In this document: positions 8,266 through 17,301 of the stretch, piece after piece
Numbering within the stretch: the first letter of the stretch is position 1
Layout: each line of letters opens with the position of its first letter
From: Neisseria elongata subsp. elongata
GTDB lineage: Bacteria; Pseudomonadota; Gammaproteobacteria; Burkholderiales; Neisseriaceae
DNA: 64,000 bases
NCBI RefSeq assembly: GCF_900113545.1
Contig: NZ_FOPS01000001.1
Location: 347,739 to 411,738, forward strand
Direction of reading: 5' to 3'
Notes under the pieces: model-generated
What the model was told of the DNA's origin: nothing
Databases searched by the model: none
What the model saw: only the letters and a program-made list of their open reading frames with translations
Position numbers and translations under genes: made by a program

Positions 8266-9669
8266 CTATCTCTGGTTTCGGTCTATACAGGCATTACAGG
8301 CTTTTTTCGGAAATATAAAGCAGACCCGCAAGCCGTTCGGCTGCATATTTTCCGCCTTGATGTTGCCGCAATGCTGTTCGACGATATGTTTGGCCAAGGC
8401 CAGTCCCAAACCTGTTCCCGGCTTGTTACCGCTGCTGTCCGCGCGGTAAAAAGCGGTGAAAATATGCGGCAATTGGTTTTCAGCCACACCGGGGCCGTTA
8501 TCGGTAACATCCATCAGCCAATTTTTCGCATCCTGCCGCATATGGACTTTGATGGTGCTGCCCTCGGGGCTGTAATTCATGGCATTGCGGATTACGTTGT
8601 CAAATGCGCGGTAGAGGTAGCTTTCATTGGCCAATATTTCGGCATCTTCGGGCATTTTTTCTATCACCAGATCGACGATTTGGCCGTTTTTCTCCGCCAA
8701 AGTCTGGCTGTCTTCCACCAGGTTCCGCATAAACGGTACCAGTTTCAAAGGCTCTTTTTCAAGTTTGACGTTGGCCGTTTCCAAACGCGACAAGGTCAGC
8801 AGTTCGCCCACCAGCGTGTCCATCCGCACCAGTTCGCTTTCCAAACGCTGCAAATATTGCTCCTGCTTCTGCGGCTGCGACTGTATCAGGCCGACAATCG
8901 CCTGCATACGCGCCAGCGGCGAACGCATTTCATGCGAAACATGGTGCAATAAATGCCGCTCTTTGGCCACCAGCTGTTGCAATTGCTGCGCCATTTTGTC
9001 GAACTGGATGGCCAGCTGGGAGAGTTCGTCGTCGCGGTTATCCATCAACTGTGTAATGCGCGTTTCCAATTCACCTGCCGCCAAACGCTTCATCCCTTGC
9101 CCGAGAATGCGTATGGGGCGCGTGATGTTGTTGGCCAGAATGTAGGCCAAAGCCAAGCCGACCAGGAAAATAAATCCCAGAATGATGATTTCATGCCACG
9201 TCTGCTCCAAAGGCAGGCCGGGGATATACAGCGGACTCGGACGACGCTGGATTTCCGTGCTGTCCCAATTGCGGATGAAAAACAGATATTCTTCGCCCCA
9301 GCGGCCGTATTCCAAATGAACGCTTTTGCTGTCCGGATTTTCCAACGCATACGCCCGCGCTTTCTCAATCCGCTTGGCATCTACTTTCCGCCCGAGCAAG
9401 TCGCTCTGTTCGTCGCCGGTGATGATGAGGATTTTTTCCGGACCCTGCCCCTCATGCCATCCCTGCAGCATTTCGCGCGCACCCGCCTCGCCGCGCACAC
9501 GGAAAGCGGAGACCGCATTGGCCAGCAGGATTTCGTCAATCGCACGCTGTTGGTTGAAATGGTTTTCGGCCTGCGACTGTTGAACCAGCCAGAATGAAAA
9601 ACTCGCCACGAATATGGCGCAGATAATCACGGCGCAAAACGTGGCGAAGATACGTTGGAACAGCTTCAT
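8266..9669 (-). CDS. misS: Sensor histidine kinase MisS (CpxA-like)
   Basis: Inner-membrane kinase of the MisR/MisS envelope-stress system of Neisseria. It has an N-terminal membrane helix (about 8-30), a periplasmic sensor loop (30-155), a second helix (about 160-180, ILGFIFLVGLALAYIL), a HAMP domain (NNITRPIRILGQGMKRLAAGEL), and a dimerisation domain with phospho-acceptor His in LLHHVSHEMRSPLARM. The ATPase domain carries the N box (NVIRNAMNYSPEG), G1 (DNGPGVAE) and G2 (GTGLGLALAKHIVE). Its 467 residues are normal. It starts 19 bases after the misR stop, so the two are one operon. The sensor loop resembles CpxA only weakly; the assignment rests on pairing and family. Confidence 0.9.
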   Translation of the reverse strand: MKLFQRIFATFCAVIICAIFVASFSFWLVQQSQAENHFNQQRAIDEILLANAVSAFRVRGEAGAREMLQGWHEGQGPEKILIITGDEQSDLLGRKVDAKRIEKARAYALENPDSKSVHLEYGRWGEEYLFFIRNWDSTEIQRRPSPLYIPGLPLEQTWHEIIILGFIFLVGLALAYILANNITRPIRILGQGMKRLAAGELETRITQLMDNRDDELSQLAIQFDKMAQQLQQLVAKERHLLHHVSHEMRSPLARMQAIVGLIQSQPQKQEQYLQRLESELVRMDTLVGELLTLSRLETANVKLEKEPLKLVPFMRNLVEDSQTLAEKNGQIVDLVIEKMPEDAEILANESYLYRAFDNVIRNAMNYSPEGSTIKVHMRQDAKNWLMDVTDNGPGVAENQLPHIFTAFYRADSSGNKPGTGLGLALAKHIVEQHCGNIKAENMQPNGLRVCFIFPKKACNACIDRNQR

Positions 9670-9688
9670 CTGAGCATCGGCTTTCTAA

Positions 9689-10366
9689 TCAGTTTTTGAC
9701 AAACAGATAGCCCAAACCGCGCACGGTTTGGATCAATGAAGCGTCGCCCAATTTGTGGCGGATACTGGAAATATGCACATCGATGCTGCGGTCGAATTTG
9801 GCCAGCTTGCGATCCAGCGCTTCGATGGAAAGGGTTTCCTTGCTGACAACCTGCCCGGCATGGCGCATCAGCACTTCCAGCAGATTAAATTCGGTACTGG
9901 TCAATTCCAACGGGCCGTCGCCGATAGTGGCCTGCCGCTTCGACGGATAAAGGGTAACATTGCTGACCGACAGGCTGTTGGAAGCATTGCCCTGATCGTG
10001 CTGGTTTTGCGCCCGACGCAAAATGGCGTTGATACGCGCCAACAATTCGCGCGGCGTACTCGGTTTCGGCACATAATCGTCCGCACCCATCTCCAAGCCG
10101 ATAATGCGGTCTATATCATCGCCTTTGGCCGTCAGCATGATAATTGGGATACTGCTTTGCGCCCGCACGGTTTTCAATACGTCCAAGCCGTTCATTTTCG
10201 GCATCATGGAGTCGAGAACCACCACGTCGTACTGCCCGGACAAGATTTCCTGCACACCGGCCTCGCCGTCCGGCACGCTGCGCACTTCCAAACCTTCCGC
10301 GGTCAGGTATTCGGTCAGAAGTTCGGTCAACAAGGCATCATCGTCTACTAATAATACTCGGCTCAT
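9689..10366 (-). CDS. misR: Response regulator MisR (CpxR/OmpR family)
   Basis: Cytoplasmic DNA-binding partner of MisS. The receiver domain (1-118) shows the acidic pocket (VDDDALL), the phospho-acceptor Asp in VVVLDSMMPKMNG, the conserved Thr (IIMLTAKGDD) and Lys (YVPKPSTPREL). The C-terminal OmpR-type winged helix (about 130-225) has LTSTEFNLLEVLMRHAGQVVSKE and RSIDVHISSIRHKLGD. The 225-residue length is normal. In meningococcus MisR controls envelope and LOS-modification genes. It is the first gene of the operon; its promoter should lie in the gap to its right. Confidence 0.93.
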   Translation of the reverse strand: MSRVLLVDDDALLTELLTEYLTAEGLEVRSVPDGEAGVQEILSGQYDVVVLDSMMPKMNGLDVLKTVRAQSSIPIIMLTAKGDDIDRIIGLEMGADDYVPKPSTPRELLARINAILRRAQNQHDQGNASNSLSVSNVTLYPSKRQATIGDGPLELTSTEFNLLEVLMRHAGQVVSKETLSIEALDRKLAKFDRSIDVHISSIRHKLGDASLIQTVRGLGYLFVKN

Positions 10367-10837
10367 GGTTTAATCCTTTGCGGTTGGTGGATTCAAAATC
10401 TTTACATTTCCCATCTTAACATGCCGACTTCGGTTTTAGATAGCATATCGACCACCTGGTTTGCGCGTTTTTGCAATAATGCAAGCACCTTAACATTTAT
10501 TTTTTCATGCCGTTCCGCGATAAGGCATTGTTAGAATATAGGAATATCAATTGTTTAAATACCCCGAGGTAAACCTCAAACGATGCAGGCAGCATAGAAA
10601 CAGCAACGGATACTGTATTTGAACGGCCTTTCCGGCCTTTCTTGGCCCGCACTGTCCCGCCTCCCCGAAAACACGCGCCGTACAAATGCTTTCAGACGGC
10701 CTCAACCCGCTTGCAGCACCTGTTTAAATTTGTCCGTCCCGTCGGCACGGCAGTATAATGCCTGCTGCACCGCCAGGCCGCCTGAAAGGTTTTTCAGACG
10801 GCCTCAACTCAATCACAGACAATAAGGCACTTCAATT
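10367..10837. other. Divergent intergenic region between misR and dld
   Basis: About 470 bases without a credible gene. It must carry the divergent promoters of misR and dld. It includes a single DUS at about 10690 and a partly matching inverted pair at about 10777-10805, where the left arm is GGCCGCCTGAA (one mismatch). Short frames here lack ribosome-binding sites and family patterns. Confidence 0.6.
10730..10759 (+). promoter_or_regulatory. Candidate sigma-70 promoter of dld
   Basis: TTGTCC, an 18-base spacer and a perfect TATAAT (10754-10759), about 80 bases before the dld start. Confidence 0.5.
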
Positions 10838-12529
10838 ATGGACGCATCGCAACTCACCCGAAACCTGGCCGGCATCGTCGGCGAAAAATACATCATCACC
10901 GACCCCGCGAAAACCGAACAATACCGCCAAGGCTACCGTTTCGGCGAGGGCAAGGCGTTGGCTGTGGTGCGCCCCGGAACCATTCTGGAAATGTGGAAAA
11001 TTTTGCAGGCTTGCGTCGAAGCGGACGTGATTGTGATTACGCAGGCGGCGAATACCGGTTTGACAGGCGGCTCGACCCCCGACGGCAACGATTACGACCG
11101 CGACATCGTGATTGTGAACACCATGCGGATGAACATCATCCAAACCATCAACAACAACGAACAAGTCGTCTGTCTGCCCGGTTCGACCCTGAACCAGCTC
11201 GAATTGCTGCTGAAACCTTTGGGGCGCGAACCGCATTCGGTCATCGGCTCATCCTGCATCGGCGCGTCCGTCTTGGGCGGCGTGTGTAACAACTCCGGTG
11301 GCGCATTGGTGCAGCGCGGTCCTGCCTATACGGAAATGGCGCTGTTCGCCCAAATCAATGAAGAGGGCAAACTGGAGCTGGTTAACCATTTGGGCATAGA
11401 TTTGGGCGACACGCCCGAAGAAATCCTGACCAACCTTCAAGGTCATCACTATCAGAGAAAAGACATCACGCAAGACGCGGGTAAAGGACACGACCATGCC
11501 TATTGCGACCATGTCCGCCAAGTGGACGAGCCGACCGCCGCGCGTTTCAACGCCGACCCGGCGCGTCATTACGAAGCGTCCGGTTGCGCGGGCAAACTGA
11601 TGGTTTTCGCCGTCCGCTTGGACACCTTCCCGCAAGAGAAGCAAACCGCGGTGTTCTACATCGGCACCAACGATATTAATGAATTGACCGACATCCGCCG
11701 CACCGCCTTGGGCGAATTTGAAAGCCTGCCCGTTTCCGGCGAATACATCCATCGCGACGCTTTCGATATTGCCGACGTGTACGGCAAAGACACGTTCTAC
11801 GTCATCAAAAAATTCGGTACGCACCAACTGCCGAAATTATTTGATTTCAAAGCTAAAGTTGATCGATTCGGCAAAAAAGTCAGCTTCCTGCCCAAACATT
11901 TTTCCGACAAAGTCATGCAGTTCGTCAGCAAATACCTGCCTGACCACCTACCCAAATCCATGCGCGATTACCGCGACAAATACGAACACCATCTGATTCT
12001 GAAAATGGGCGGAAAAGGCGTCGATGAAGCGCGCGCGTTCCTGAAAGAGTATTTTGCCCACCGCAGCGGCGAGTTTTTCAAATGCAACGCAGAAGAAACC
12101 CAAGCCGCCATGCTGCACCGTTTTGCCGTCGCTTCTGCCGCCATCCGCTACCGCGCCGTACATGACGACGAAGTGGAAGATTTGGTCGCACTGGACATCG
12201 CCCTGCGCCGCGACGACCGCGACTGGTTTGAAAAACTGCCGTCGGAAATCGACAATAAAATCATCCACAAACTCTACTACGGACATTTCATGTGCCACGT
12301 TTTCCATCAGGATTACATCATCAAAAAAGGCAACGACTGCATGGCATTGGAACACGAAATGCTGCATCTCTTAGACCAACGCGGCGCGCAATATCCCGCC
12401 GAGCACAACGTCGGCCATTTATACGAGGCCAAACCCGCGCTCAAACAGTTCTACCGCAAACTAGACCCGACCAACAGCTTCAATCCGGGCATAGGTAAAA
12501 CCAGTAAGAAGAAAAACTGGGCCGAGTAA
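10838..12529 (+). CDS. dld: Quinone-dependent D-lactate dehydrogenase
   Basis: Membrane-associated FAD enzyme oxidising D-lactate to pyruvate and passing electrons to quinone; lactate is a major carbon source for Neisseria. The 563-residue protein has the FAD-binding PCMH-type fold (about 35-210) with VVRPGTILEMWKILQ, the pyrophosphate region ITQAANTGLTGGSTP and GSSCIGASVLGGVCNNSGG, then the Dld-specific membrane-binding domain (about 260-560, containing MGGKGVDEARAFLKEYF and FHQDYIIKKGND). The start fits the family N-terminus. It is followed by a DUS terminator. Confidence 0.95.
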   Translation: MDASQLTRNLAGIVGEKYIITDPAKTEQYRQGYRFGEGKALAVVRPGTILEMWKILQACVEADVIVITQAANTGLTGGSTPDGNDYDRDIVIVNTMRMNIIQTINNNEQVVCLPGSTLNQLELLLKPLGREPHSVIGSSCIGASVLGGVCNNSGGALVQRGPAYTEMALFAQINEEGKLELVNHLGIDLGDTPEEILTNLQGHHYQRKDITQDAGKGHDHAYCDHVRQVDEPTAARFNADPARHYEASGCAGKLMVFAVRLDTFPQEKQTAVFYIGTNDINELTDIRRTALGEFESLPVSGEYIHRDAFDIADVYGKDTFYVIKKFGTHQLPKLFDFKAKVDRFGKKVSFLPKHFSDKVMQFVSKYLPDHLPKSMRDYRDKYEHHLILKMGGKGVDEARAFLKEYFAHRSGEFFKCNAEETQAAMLHRFAVASAAIRYRAVHDDEVEDLVALDIALRRDDRDWFEKLPSEIDNKIIHKLYYGHFMCHVFHQDYIIKKGNDCMALEHEMLHLLDQRGAQYPAEHNVGHLYEAKPALKQFYRKLDPTNSFNPGIGKTSKKKNWAE

Positions 12530-12536
12530 GACAATG

Positions 12537-12576
12537 AGGCCGTCTGAAAAACCGAAAACCATCTTTCAGACGGCCT
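12537..12576. terminator. DUS-pair terminator after dld
   Basis: Inverted AGGCCGTCTGAA copies 16 bases apart, between dld and the peroxidase gene. Confidence 0.75.
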
Positions 12577-12613
12577 CAATCACTACAAACCGAACAAAAG
12601 AAAGGAAACTCAT

Positions 12614-13513
12614 ATGAGCACCCCGCAATCCGCCATCATCCCCGAAACCATTACCGCCGCCATCTACATCGAAGCCGACGTACGCGATGCGGCGAAAATC
12701 AAAACCGCCTGCCGCGAAGCCCTCGCCGCACTGACCGACTGTCAAACCCGTTTTCCCGGACACGAACTGGGCATGACCATCGCCTTCGGTGCGGATTTTT
12801 GGCGCAGCCTGAACCACAGCGGCGAAGGCGAAGAAATCCGCCCGTTCGTACCGCTGGGCAACGGCCTGTGCCCCGCCACCCAATGCGATTTGATGATACA
12901 CATCCAATCCGCCCATACCGGCCTGAACTACCTGTTGGCGGAAAAAGTGATGGCCGCCTTCGGCGAATCGCTTGAAATGAAAAACGAAACCCACGGCTTC
13001 CGCATGCCGGAAGAACGCGGCTTGGACGGCTTCGTAGACGGCACGGAAAACCCGCACGGCGACGAAAAAATCGCCTCCGTCGGCATCATTGCCGAAGGAA
13101 AAAGCGCGGGCGGCAGCTATGTGGTGCTGCAGCAATACCTGCACGACCTGAAAAAATGGGACAGCATCAGCGTAACCGAACAAGAACAGGCCGTAGGCCG
13201 CAGCAAAGAAGACAACATCGAATTTCCCCGCGAAGAGCGGCTGCCCGATTCGCACCTGGGCCGTACCAACATCAAAGAAAACGGCGTCGGCCTGAAAATC
13301 GTCCGCCGCAGCCTGCCTTTCGGCCAAGTCGGCGGCGAACACGGCCTGCAATTCATCGCCTACTGCGCCAGCCTGCACAACATCGACGAACAACTGAAAT
13401 TTATGTTCGGCGAAAAAGACGGCAAAATCGACCTGCTGCTGAAACACATGTCCACCGCCAAACGCAGTGCCTATTACTATGCGCCGAGTGTCGAGCGTCT
13501 GGCCGATTTGTAA
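12614..13513 (+). CDS. Dyp-type heme peroxidase (YfeX-like)
   Basis: Dye-decolorising peroxidases use heme and H2O2; the YfeX group is cytoplasmic and has also been linked to heme iron use. The 299-residue protein has two ferredoxin-like halves, the family signature GFVDGTENP (distal catalytic Asp, about residues 139-147), a probable proximal heme His in LPDSHLGRTNI (about 220), and the conserved Arg in the following segment (KIVRRSLPFG). There is no Tat or Sec signal, so a cytoplasmic location is inferred. An AAAGGAAA ribosome-binding site precedes the ATG. It seems to be a single-gene unit between terminators. Confidence 0.92.
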   Translation: MSTPQSAIIPETITAAIYIEADVRDAAKIKTACREALAALTDCQTRFPGHELGMTIAFGADFWRSLNHSGEGEEIRPFVPLGNGLCPATQCDLMIHIQSAHTGLNYLLAEKVMAAFGESLEMKNETHGFRMPEERGLDGFVDGTENPHGDEKIASVGIIAEGKSAGGSYVVLQQYLHDLKKWDSISVTEQEQAVGRSKEDNIEFPREERLPDSHLGRTNIKENGVGLKIVRRSLPFGQVGGEHGLQFIAYCASLHNIDEQLKFMFGEKDGKIDLLLKHMSTAKRSAYYYAPSVERLADL

Positions 13514-13552
13514 GGCTTCGGAACGTTGGGGCCGTCTGAAACGGCAAATACA

Positions 13553-13590
13553 AAAATCAGGACAACGCGGCTTTGCATTGTCCTGATTTT
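13553..13590. terminator. Bidirectional hairpin terminator
   Basis: AAAATCAGGACAA and its complement form a 13-bp stem with a 12-base loop, followed by T/A tracts on both sides, between convergent genes. A DUS follows on the right arm side. Confidence 0.85.
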
Positions 13591-13629
13591 GTTTGGTCCG
13601 GCCTTTTCAGACGGCCTTTGTCTAACCGC

Positions 13630-14706
13630 CTACAAACCGCCCGAACCGACACCGTTGGCAATATCGCGCACGGCGGTTACATACATCCGGCTGTGGTTGT
13701 ACTGCCAAACCGCATAAAAATTATTCAGGCCGATATAGTATTCGTAAAGGCCGGGTGAAACTTCCAGCTTGAATAAAACCGCGCGCTCGTGATCGGCCAC
13801 CGGCTCTTGGATTTCAACCCCCATCCGGCGCAACTGGCCGACGGTGTATTTCAACTCGGTTTTTTCCTCGATAACCGCCTCGAGCTTCGGAGTCGGTGTG
13901 AGCAGCACCGGAATCACCATTTTCCCGCCCGTCTTCCAACCGTGCGATTTCAGGTAATTCGCCACAGATGCGGCCACATCGGGCACGCTGCCCCAAATGT
14001 TCCTATGCCCGTCGCGGTCGTAATCCACCGCCCATTTGCGGTAACTCGAAGGCATAAATTGCGGCATACCCATCGCGCCGGCATAACTGCCGGTAAACCA
14101 GAACGGATCCTGATTTTCCTCTTTGCTCATCAGCAAGAGTTCGTGCAGCTCTTTTCGGAAGAAGTCGGCACGGCGCGGATAATCGAAAGCCAGCGTGGAA
14201 AGCGAATCGGCCAAACGGAAGCTGCCCATATTGCGGCCGTAATTGGTTTCGATGCCGACGATAGCGACAATGACTTCCGCCGGCACGCCGTATTCTCGCG
14301 CCACTTGGTCGATGACCTGGCGGTTTTTCATATAGAAATTGCGGCCGTCGGCGATTTTGGCCGCCCCCGCATTGCCTTTTTGGAATTCATACCATGGCCG
14401 CGACGTACCCGGCTTATTCATAATATTGATAATATTTGGTTTATACACCGCGCCATTGAAAAAGGCCTGGAGTTCGGCTTTATTGTAACGGCCGTTTGCC
14501 GCTTCAAAATCGATAAACCGCTGCACATTGTCGTTGCCGTTGAAACCCACCAGCGACACGGAGGCGGCAGACTCATCGAATTTCGGCATTTGCTGCACGG
14601 GGGTAACGGTTGTTTGCTGCACCACAGGCTCGGAAGCAGGTTTCTGCTCGGAGCTGCAAGCCGCCAGAATCAGTGCGGCGGCGAATAAGGGAAGTGTTTT
14701 TTTCAT
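13630..14706 (-). CDS. mltB: Membrane-bound lytic murein transglycosylase B family lipoprotein
   Basis: Cleaves the glycan strands of peptidoglycan, producing 1,6-anhydromuramyl ends. The start MKKTLPLFAAALILAAC gives a lipoprotein signal with lipobox LAAC; a 20-codon upstream extension runs into a mobile element and is rejected. The 358-residue protein carries the catalytic Glu in VGIETNYGRNMG (about 148), then DSLSTLAFDYPRRADFF and the GAMGMPQFMPSSYRKWAVDYDRDG region typical of MltB. The gene begins 6 bases after the end of a 180-bp miniature element, whose terminal repeat supplies an AAAGG 9 bases before the ATG. It may be assigned to a MltB subgroup rather than E. coli MltB itself. Confidence 0.92.
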   Translation of the reverse strand: MKKTLPLFAAALILAACSSEQKPASEPVVQQTTVTPVQQMPKFDESAASVSLVGFNGNDNVQRFIDFEAANGRYNKAELQAFFNGAVYKPNIINIMNKPGTSRPWYEFQKGNAGAAKIADGRNFYMKNRQVIDQVAREYGVPAEVIVAIVGIETNYGRNMGSFRLADSLSTLAFDYPRRADFFRKELHELLLMSKEENQDPFWFTGSYAGAMGMPQFMPSSYRKWAVDYDRDGHRNIWGSVPDVAASVANYLKSHGWKTGGKMVIPVLLTPTPKLEAVIEEKTELKYTVGQLRRMGVEIQEPVADHERAVLFKLEVSPGLYEYYIGLNNFYAVWQYNHSRMYVTAVRDIANGVGSGGL

Positions 14707-14711
14707 AATCC

Positions 14712-14891
14712 GAGACCTTTGCAAAAATAGTCTGTTAACGAAATTTGACGCATAAAAATGCGCCAAAAAATTTCAATTGACTAAAACCTTCCTAATATTG
14801 AGCAAAAAGTAGGAAAAATCAGAAAGGTTTTGCATTTTGAAAATGAGATTGAGCATAAAATTTTAGTAACCTATGTTATTGCAAAGGTCTC
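14712..14891. mobile_element. 180-bp AT-rich miniature element (ATR-like MITE)
   Basis: An AT-rich block bounded by inverted ends GAGACCTTTGCAA (left) and TTGCAAAGGTCTC (right), flanked on both sides by AATCC. No coding capacity. The left end shares GAGACCTTTGCAAAA with the IS5-family element at 63573, which could mobilise it. Length and composition fit the roughly 183-bp ATR repeats that I recall from the meningococcal genome. It separates ygfX from mltB; both genes point left. Confidence 0.85.
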
Positions 14892-15322
14892 AATCCGTCC
14901 TTGTGTTTGGGTTGGCCGTAGCGCGCCCATATTGTCAGGCGGCGGTAAGCCTGCCGTCCGGCGGCATCCGCAGGCAGGCATTGGCGGATAACCCGCCCAC
15001 CCACGCGCCAGTGTAAAAAACAAACCGCGCGGTGAACCATGCTGCCCGGCAGCAGCACGGCCTCAAAAGCCGTTTGGTTCCGTCGCATCAGCAATGCCGC
15101 CCTGCCCTGGGCATCGATGCTGATACGGGCAACCGAATCGCGGCCGAAACCGCAGCCGGCATATAAGGCGTAGAGAAGCGAAAACGCCAAAGCGGCCAAA
15201 CCTGCCGCCATCCGCCATCCTTCGAAATACAGACCGCAGACGGCGATGGCCGCAACGTGCAGTGCAACGACCAAAGCAATCAGCATCCGCGAAGGCCTGA
15301 CTTCGACGATAAACGGCTGCAC
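14876..15322 (-). CDS. ygfX: YgfX/CptA-like inner-membrane protein
   Basis: A 148-residue protein with two N-terminal membrane helices (about 12-30 and 34-56) and a soluble tail with VLLPGSMVHRAVCFLHWR, LPADAAGRQAYRRLTIWARYG, the pattern of YgfX (DUF1434). In E. coli YgfX is paired with SdhE and has been described as the toxin CptA; here the neighbour is a different acidic protein. The last four residues (RPLQ) and the TAA stop are encoded by the end of the miniature element, so the natural C-terminus has been replaced. The start is 4 bases after the stop of the upstream gene, indicating an operon. Function in Neisseria is unproven. Confidence 0.7.
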   Translation of the reverse strand: MQPFIVEVRPSRMLIALVVALHVAAIAVCGLYFEGWRMAAGLAALAFSLLYALYAGCGFGRDSVARISIDAQGRAALLMRRNQTAFEAVLLPGSMVHRAVCFLHWRVGGRVIRQCLPADAAGRQAYRRLTIWARYGQPKHKDGLRPLQ

Positions 15323-15326
15323 GGCG

Positions 15327-15686
15327 TTACATCATGTTGTCGAATACGGGCTCGATTTTGATGTCGGCATCGTCCATATCCAGCACCATATCGTGGATTT
15401 CGACATCAAAAAATTCCCAGAAAGCCTGTAAGCCCATATCTTGCGGCCAATGCTTCTGCGGCACTTCCCATGAAGAGACTTCTGCTTCGAAAATTTGGCG
15501 GTAACGTTCGTCGAAATAGCCGACCACCGCTTCCGGCGTATCGAATTCGGGCACCAAAAACACCGAGCAGTTGCTGCGTATCTGCTCCAACGTCAATTCG
15601 GGCATATTTTCATCGGTGGACTTCAGCCAATCGAGGAATTTCTGCGTCGGTTTCAGCACCACGGCACTGCGATCTACAAAATACAT
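15327..15686 (-). CDS. Conserved hypothetical acidic protein
   Basis: A 119-residue soluble acidic protein starting MYFVDRSAVVLKPTQKFLDWL. I recognise the type from Neisseria and other beta-proteobacteria but know no function. It has no signal peptide or membrane segment. Several aromatic and acidic clusters (FWEFFDVEIHDMVLDMDDAD) occur near the C-terminus. It sits 4 bases upstream of ygfX, with which it is very probably co-transcribed. By position it takes the place that sdhE holds next to ygfX elsewhere, but it is not SdhE-like. Confidence 0.75.
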   Translation of the reverse strand: MYFVDRSAVVLKPTQKFLDWLKSTDENMPELTLEQIRSNCSVFLVPEFDTPEAVVGYFDERYRQIFEAEVSSWEVPQKHWPQDMGLQAFWEFFDVEIHDMVLDMDDADIKIEPVFDNMM

Positions 15687-15924
15687 ATCGTTTCCTTACA
15701 ACAAAGGCAGGGGATTGTACTGGATAACAGGCCATCTGAAAACGAAGCTTCCGTCAGGAAGCGGAGTTTCTGCGGAGCTAAAACGAAGCCGCCGCCTTGC
15801 AATAGCGGCTGCGCCAAACAGCCGCCTGCACCCGTTCCAAACTTTCAGACGGCCGCTGCACCTTGCTTTCCCGTATAATCCCCGTTTTTAGCCGTTTCAG
15901 ATGGCCCCTTTACCTTACCCCGCC

Positions 15925-16785
15925 ATGAAAGCACACAACCGAGAGCTTTTAGGGTCGGCCTGGATGATTGCCGCCGCCCTGTTTTTCACCTTGATGAACC
16001 TCTGCATCAAAGCCGCCCATCAAAAATTCGGCATGGGCAGCGGCGAGCTGGTTTTCTGGCGCATGCTGTTTGCCGCCGTGGTGCTGGGCGGGTTGGCCAA
16101 ATTGCAGGGGAAAACCTTTTCCACGCCGAACCTGCCGCGCCACCTCAACCGCAGCGTCGTCGGCACAGTGGCCATGATGTGCAACTTCTATGCCGTGATG
16201 CACCTGTCGCTAGCCACCGGCGTAACCCTCTCCTATACCTCCTCGATTTTCCTCGCCGTCTTGTCGTTTATCGTGCTGCGCGAACGGATTTCGCTCTATA
16301 TGCAGGGCGTACTGCTGCTGGGCTTTGCCGGCGTGGTCCTGCTGCTGCATCCTTCGGTAGGCGGCGGGCAGATTTTCGCCGCATCCGTCGGCCTGTGCGG
16401 CGGCCTGCTGTCGGGCTGGGCGTATTTGCAGGTGCGCGAACTTTCCCTGGCGGGCGAACCGGCCTGGAGGGTAGTGTTCTACCTCTCGCTGGTCGGCATG
16501 ATAATGGGCGCGGTGCTGGCCACGTTTACCGGCTGGCACCGCCCTTCCCTGCAATCTCTGCCCTACCTGCTCGGCATCGGCGCGTCCGCCATGCTGGCGC
16601 AACTGACCATGACACACGCCTACGCCGTCGGCCGGAAATTTACCGTTGCCGCACTGGCTTATCTGACCGTCGTCTTTTCCACACTGTCCGGCATTATCCT
16701 GTTTAACGAGCAAATCGGCTGGCAGGAATGGCTGGGTATCGGTATTATTATCGCCGGCGGCATTTTGAGCGGTTTGAAAAAATAA
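15925..16785 (+). CDS. EamA/DMT-family transporter
   Basis: A 286-residue inner-membrane carrier with ten predicted helices and two EamA repeats (about 8-138 and 150-284). The first repeat holds GSGELVFWRMLFAAVVLGG and the SYTSSIFLAVLSFIVLRERIS end typical of the family; the second ends VVFSTLSGIILFNEQIGWQEWLG. Such proteins export or import metabolites; the substrate cannot be told from sequence. The start at MKAHNREL is preferred over an upstream ATG (15901) because it gives the usual short N-terminus, but neither has a clear ribosome-binding site. Confidence 0.85.
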   Translation: MKAHNRELLGSAWMIAAALFFTLMNLCIKAAHQKFGMGSGELVFWRMLFAAVVLGGLAKLQGKTFSTPNLPRHLNRSVVGTVAMMCNFYAVMHLSLATGVTLSYTSSIFLAVLSFIVLRERISLYMQGVLLLGFAGVVLLLHPSVGGGQIFAASVGLCGGLLSGWAYLQVRELSLAGEPAWRVVFYLSLVGMIMGAVLATFTGWHRPSLQSLPYLLGIGASAMLAQLTMTHAYAVGRKFTVAALAYLTVVFSTLSGIILFNEQIGWQEWLGIGIIIAGGILSGLKK

Positions 16786-16810
16786 ACTCCCATAACAGAA
16801 AGGCTGAATC

Positions 16811-17158
16811 ATGATTTCCATCCGAGAACAAAGCTACGGCTTGAACGTCGCGCTCTACAACGAATTCACCATCGAAGACTTCCGCGAGCTGGAACAGGCC
16901 GTACTGAAAGCCGTCGGACGCGTCCACCGCCCCGACCTGCTGTTGGATTTGAGCATGTTGAAAGACTTCACCATCGATATGGCTTGGGAGCAGTTGAAAT
17001 TCGTCAACGCGCACGACAAAGACTTCGGTCGCATCGCCATCGTGGTGGACGACATCTGGATCAAATTCGCCACCCACATCTCCGACCTGCTGACCCGCAC
17101 CCACCCGAAATACTTCGACACCGCCGCCGAAGCGCAGGCTTGGCTGTTGGGCGAATAA
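16811..17158 (+). CDS. STAS/SpoIIAA-like domain protein
   Basis: A 115-residue protein made of a single SpoIIAA-like (PF11964-type) domain. It begins MISIREQSYGLNVALYNEFTIEDF, with LLLDLSMLKDFTIDMAWEQLKF in the middle and FDTAAEAQAWLLG at the end, the closing helix typical of the family. It has no signal peptide. The family folds like STAS/Sec14 proteins, but no biochemical role is established. It starts 25 bases after the EamA gene with an AGAAAGG site, so co-transcription is likely; a DUS terminator follows. Confidence 0.85.
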   Translation: MISIREQSYGLNVALYNEFTIEDFRELEQAVLKAVGRVHRPDLLLDLSMLKDFTIDMAWEQLKFVNAHDKDFGRIAIVVDDIWIKFATHISDLLTRTHPKYFDTAAEAQAWLLGE

Positions 17159-17177
17159 ATCCGTGATAAAACCATAA

Positions 17178-17225
17178 AGGCCGTCTGAAAACGCTTTTTG
17201 CCGCGAAGCGTTTTTCAGACGGCCT
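17178..17225. terminator. DUS-pair terminator
   Basis: Inverted AGGCCGTCTGAA copies extended by an inner match (AAAACGCTT / AAGCGTTTTT), giving a long stem after the STAS-like gene. Confidence 0.85.
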
Positions 17226-17233
17226 CTCTTTGT

Positions 17234-17262
17234 TTGCCCAGCCGGCAAAACATTCCTATAAT
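17234..17262 (+). promoter_or_regulatory. Candidate promoter of the hemerythrin gene
   Basis: TTGCCC, a 17-base spacer and a perfect TATAAT (17257-17262), 40 bases before the start. I see no clear NsrR palindrome. Confidence 0.5.
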
Positions 17263-17301
17263 CCGCATCTTTAAACAACACGATAAAAAAGGAACACAAC
17301 C

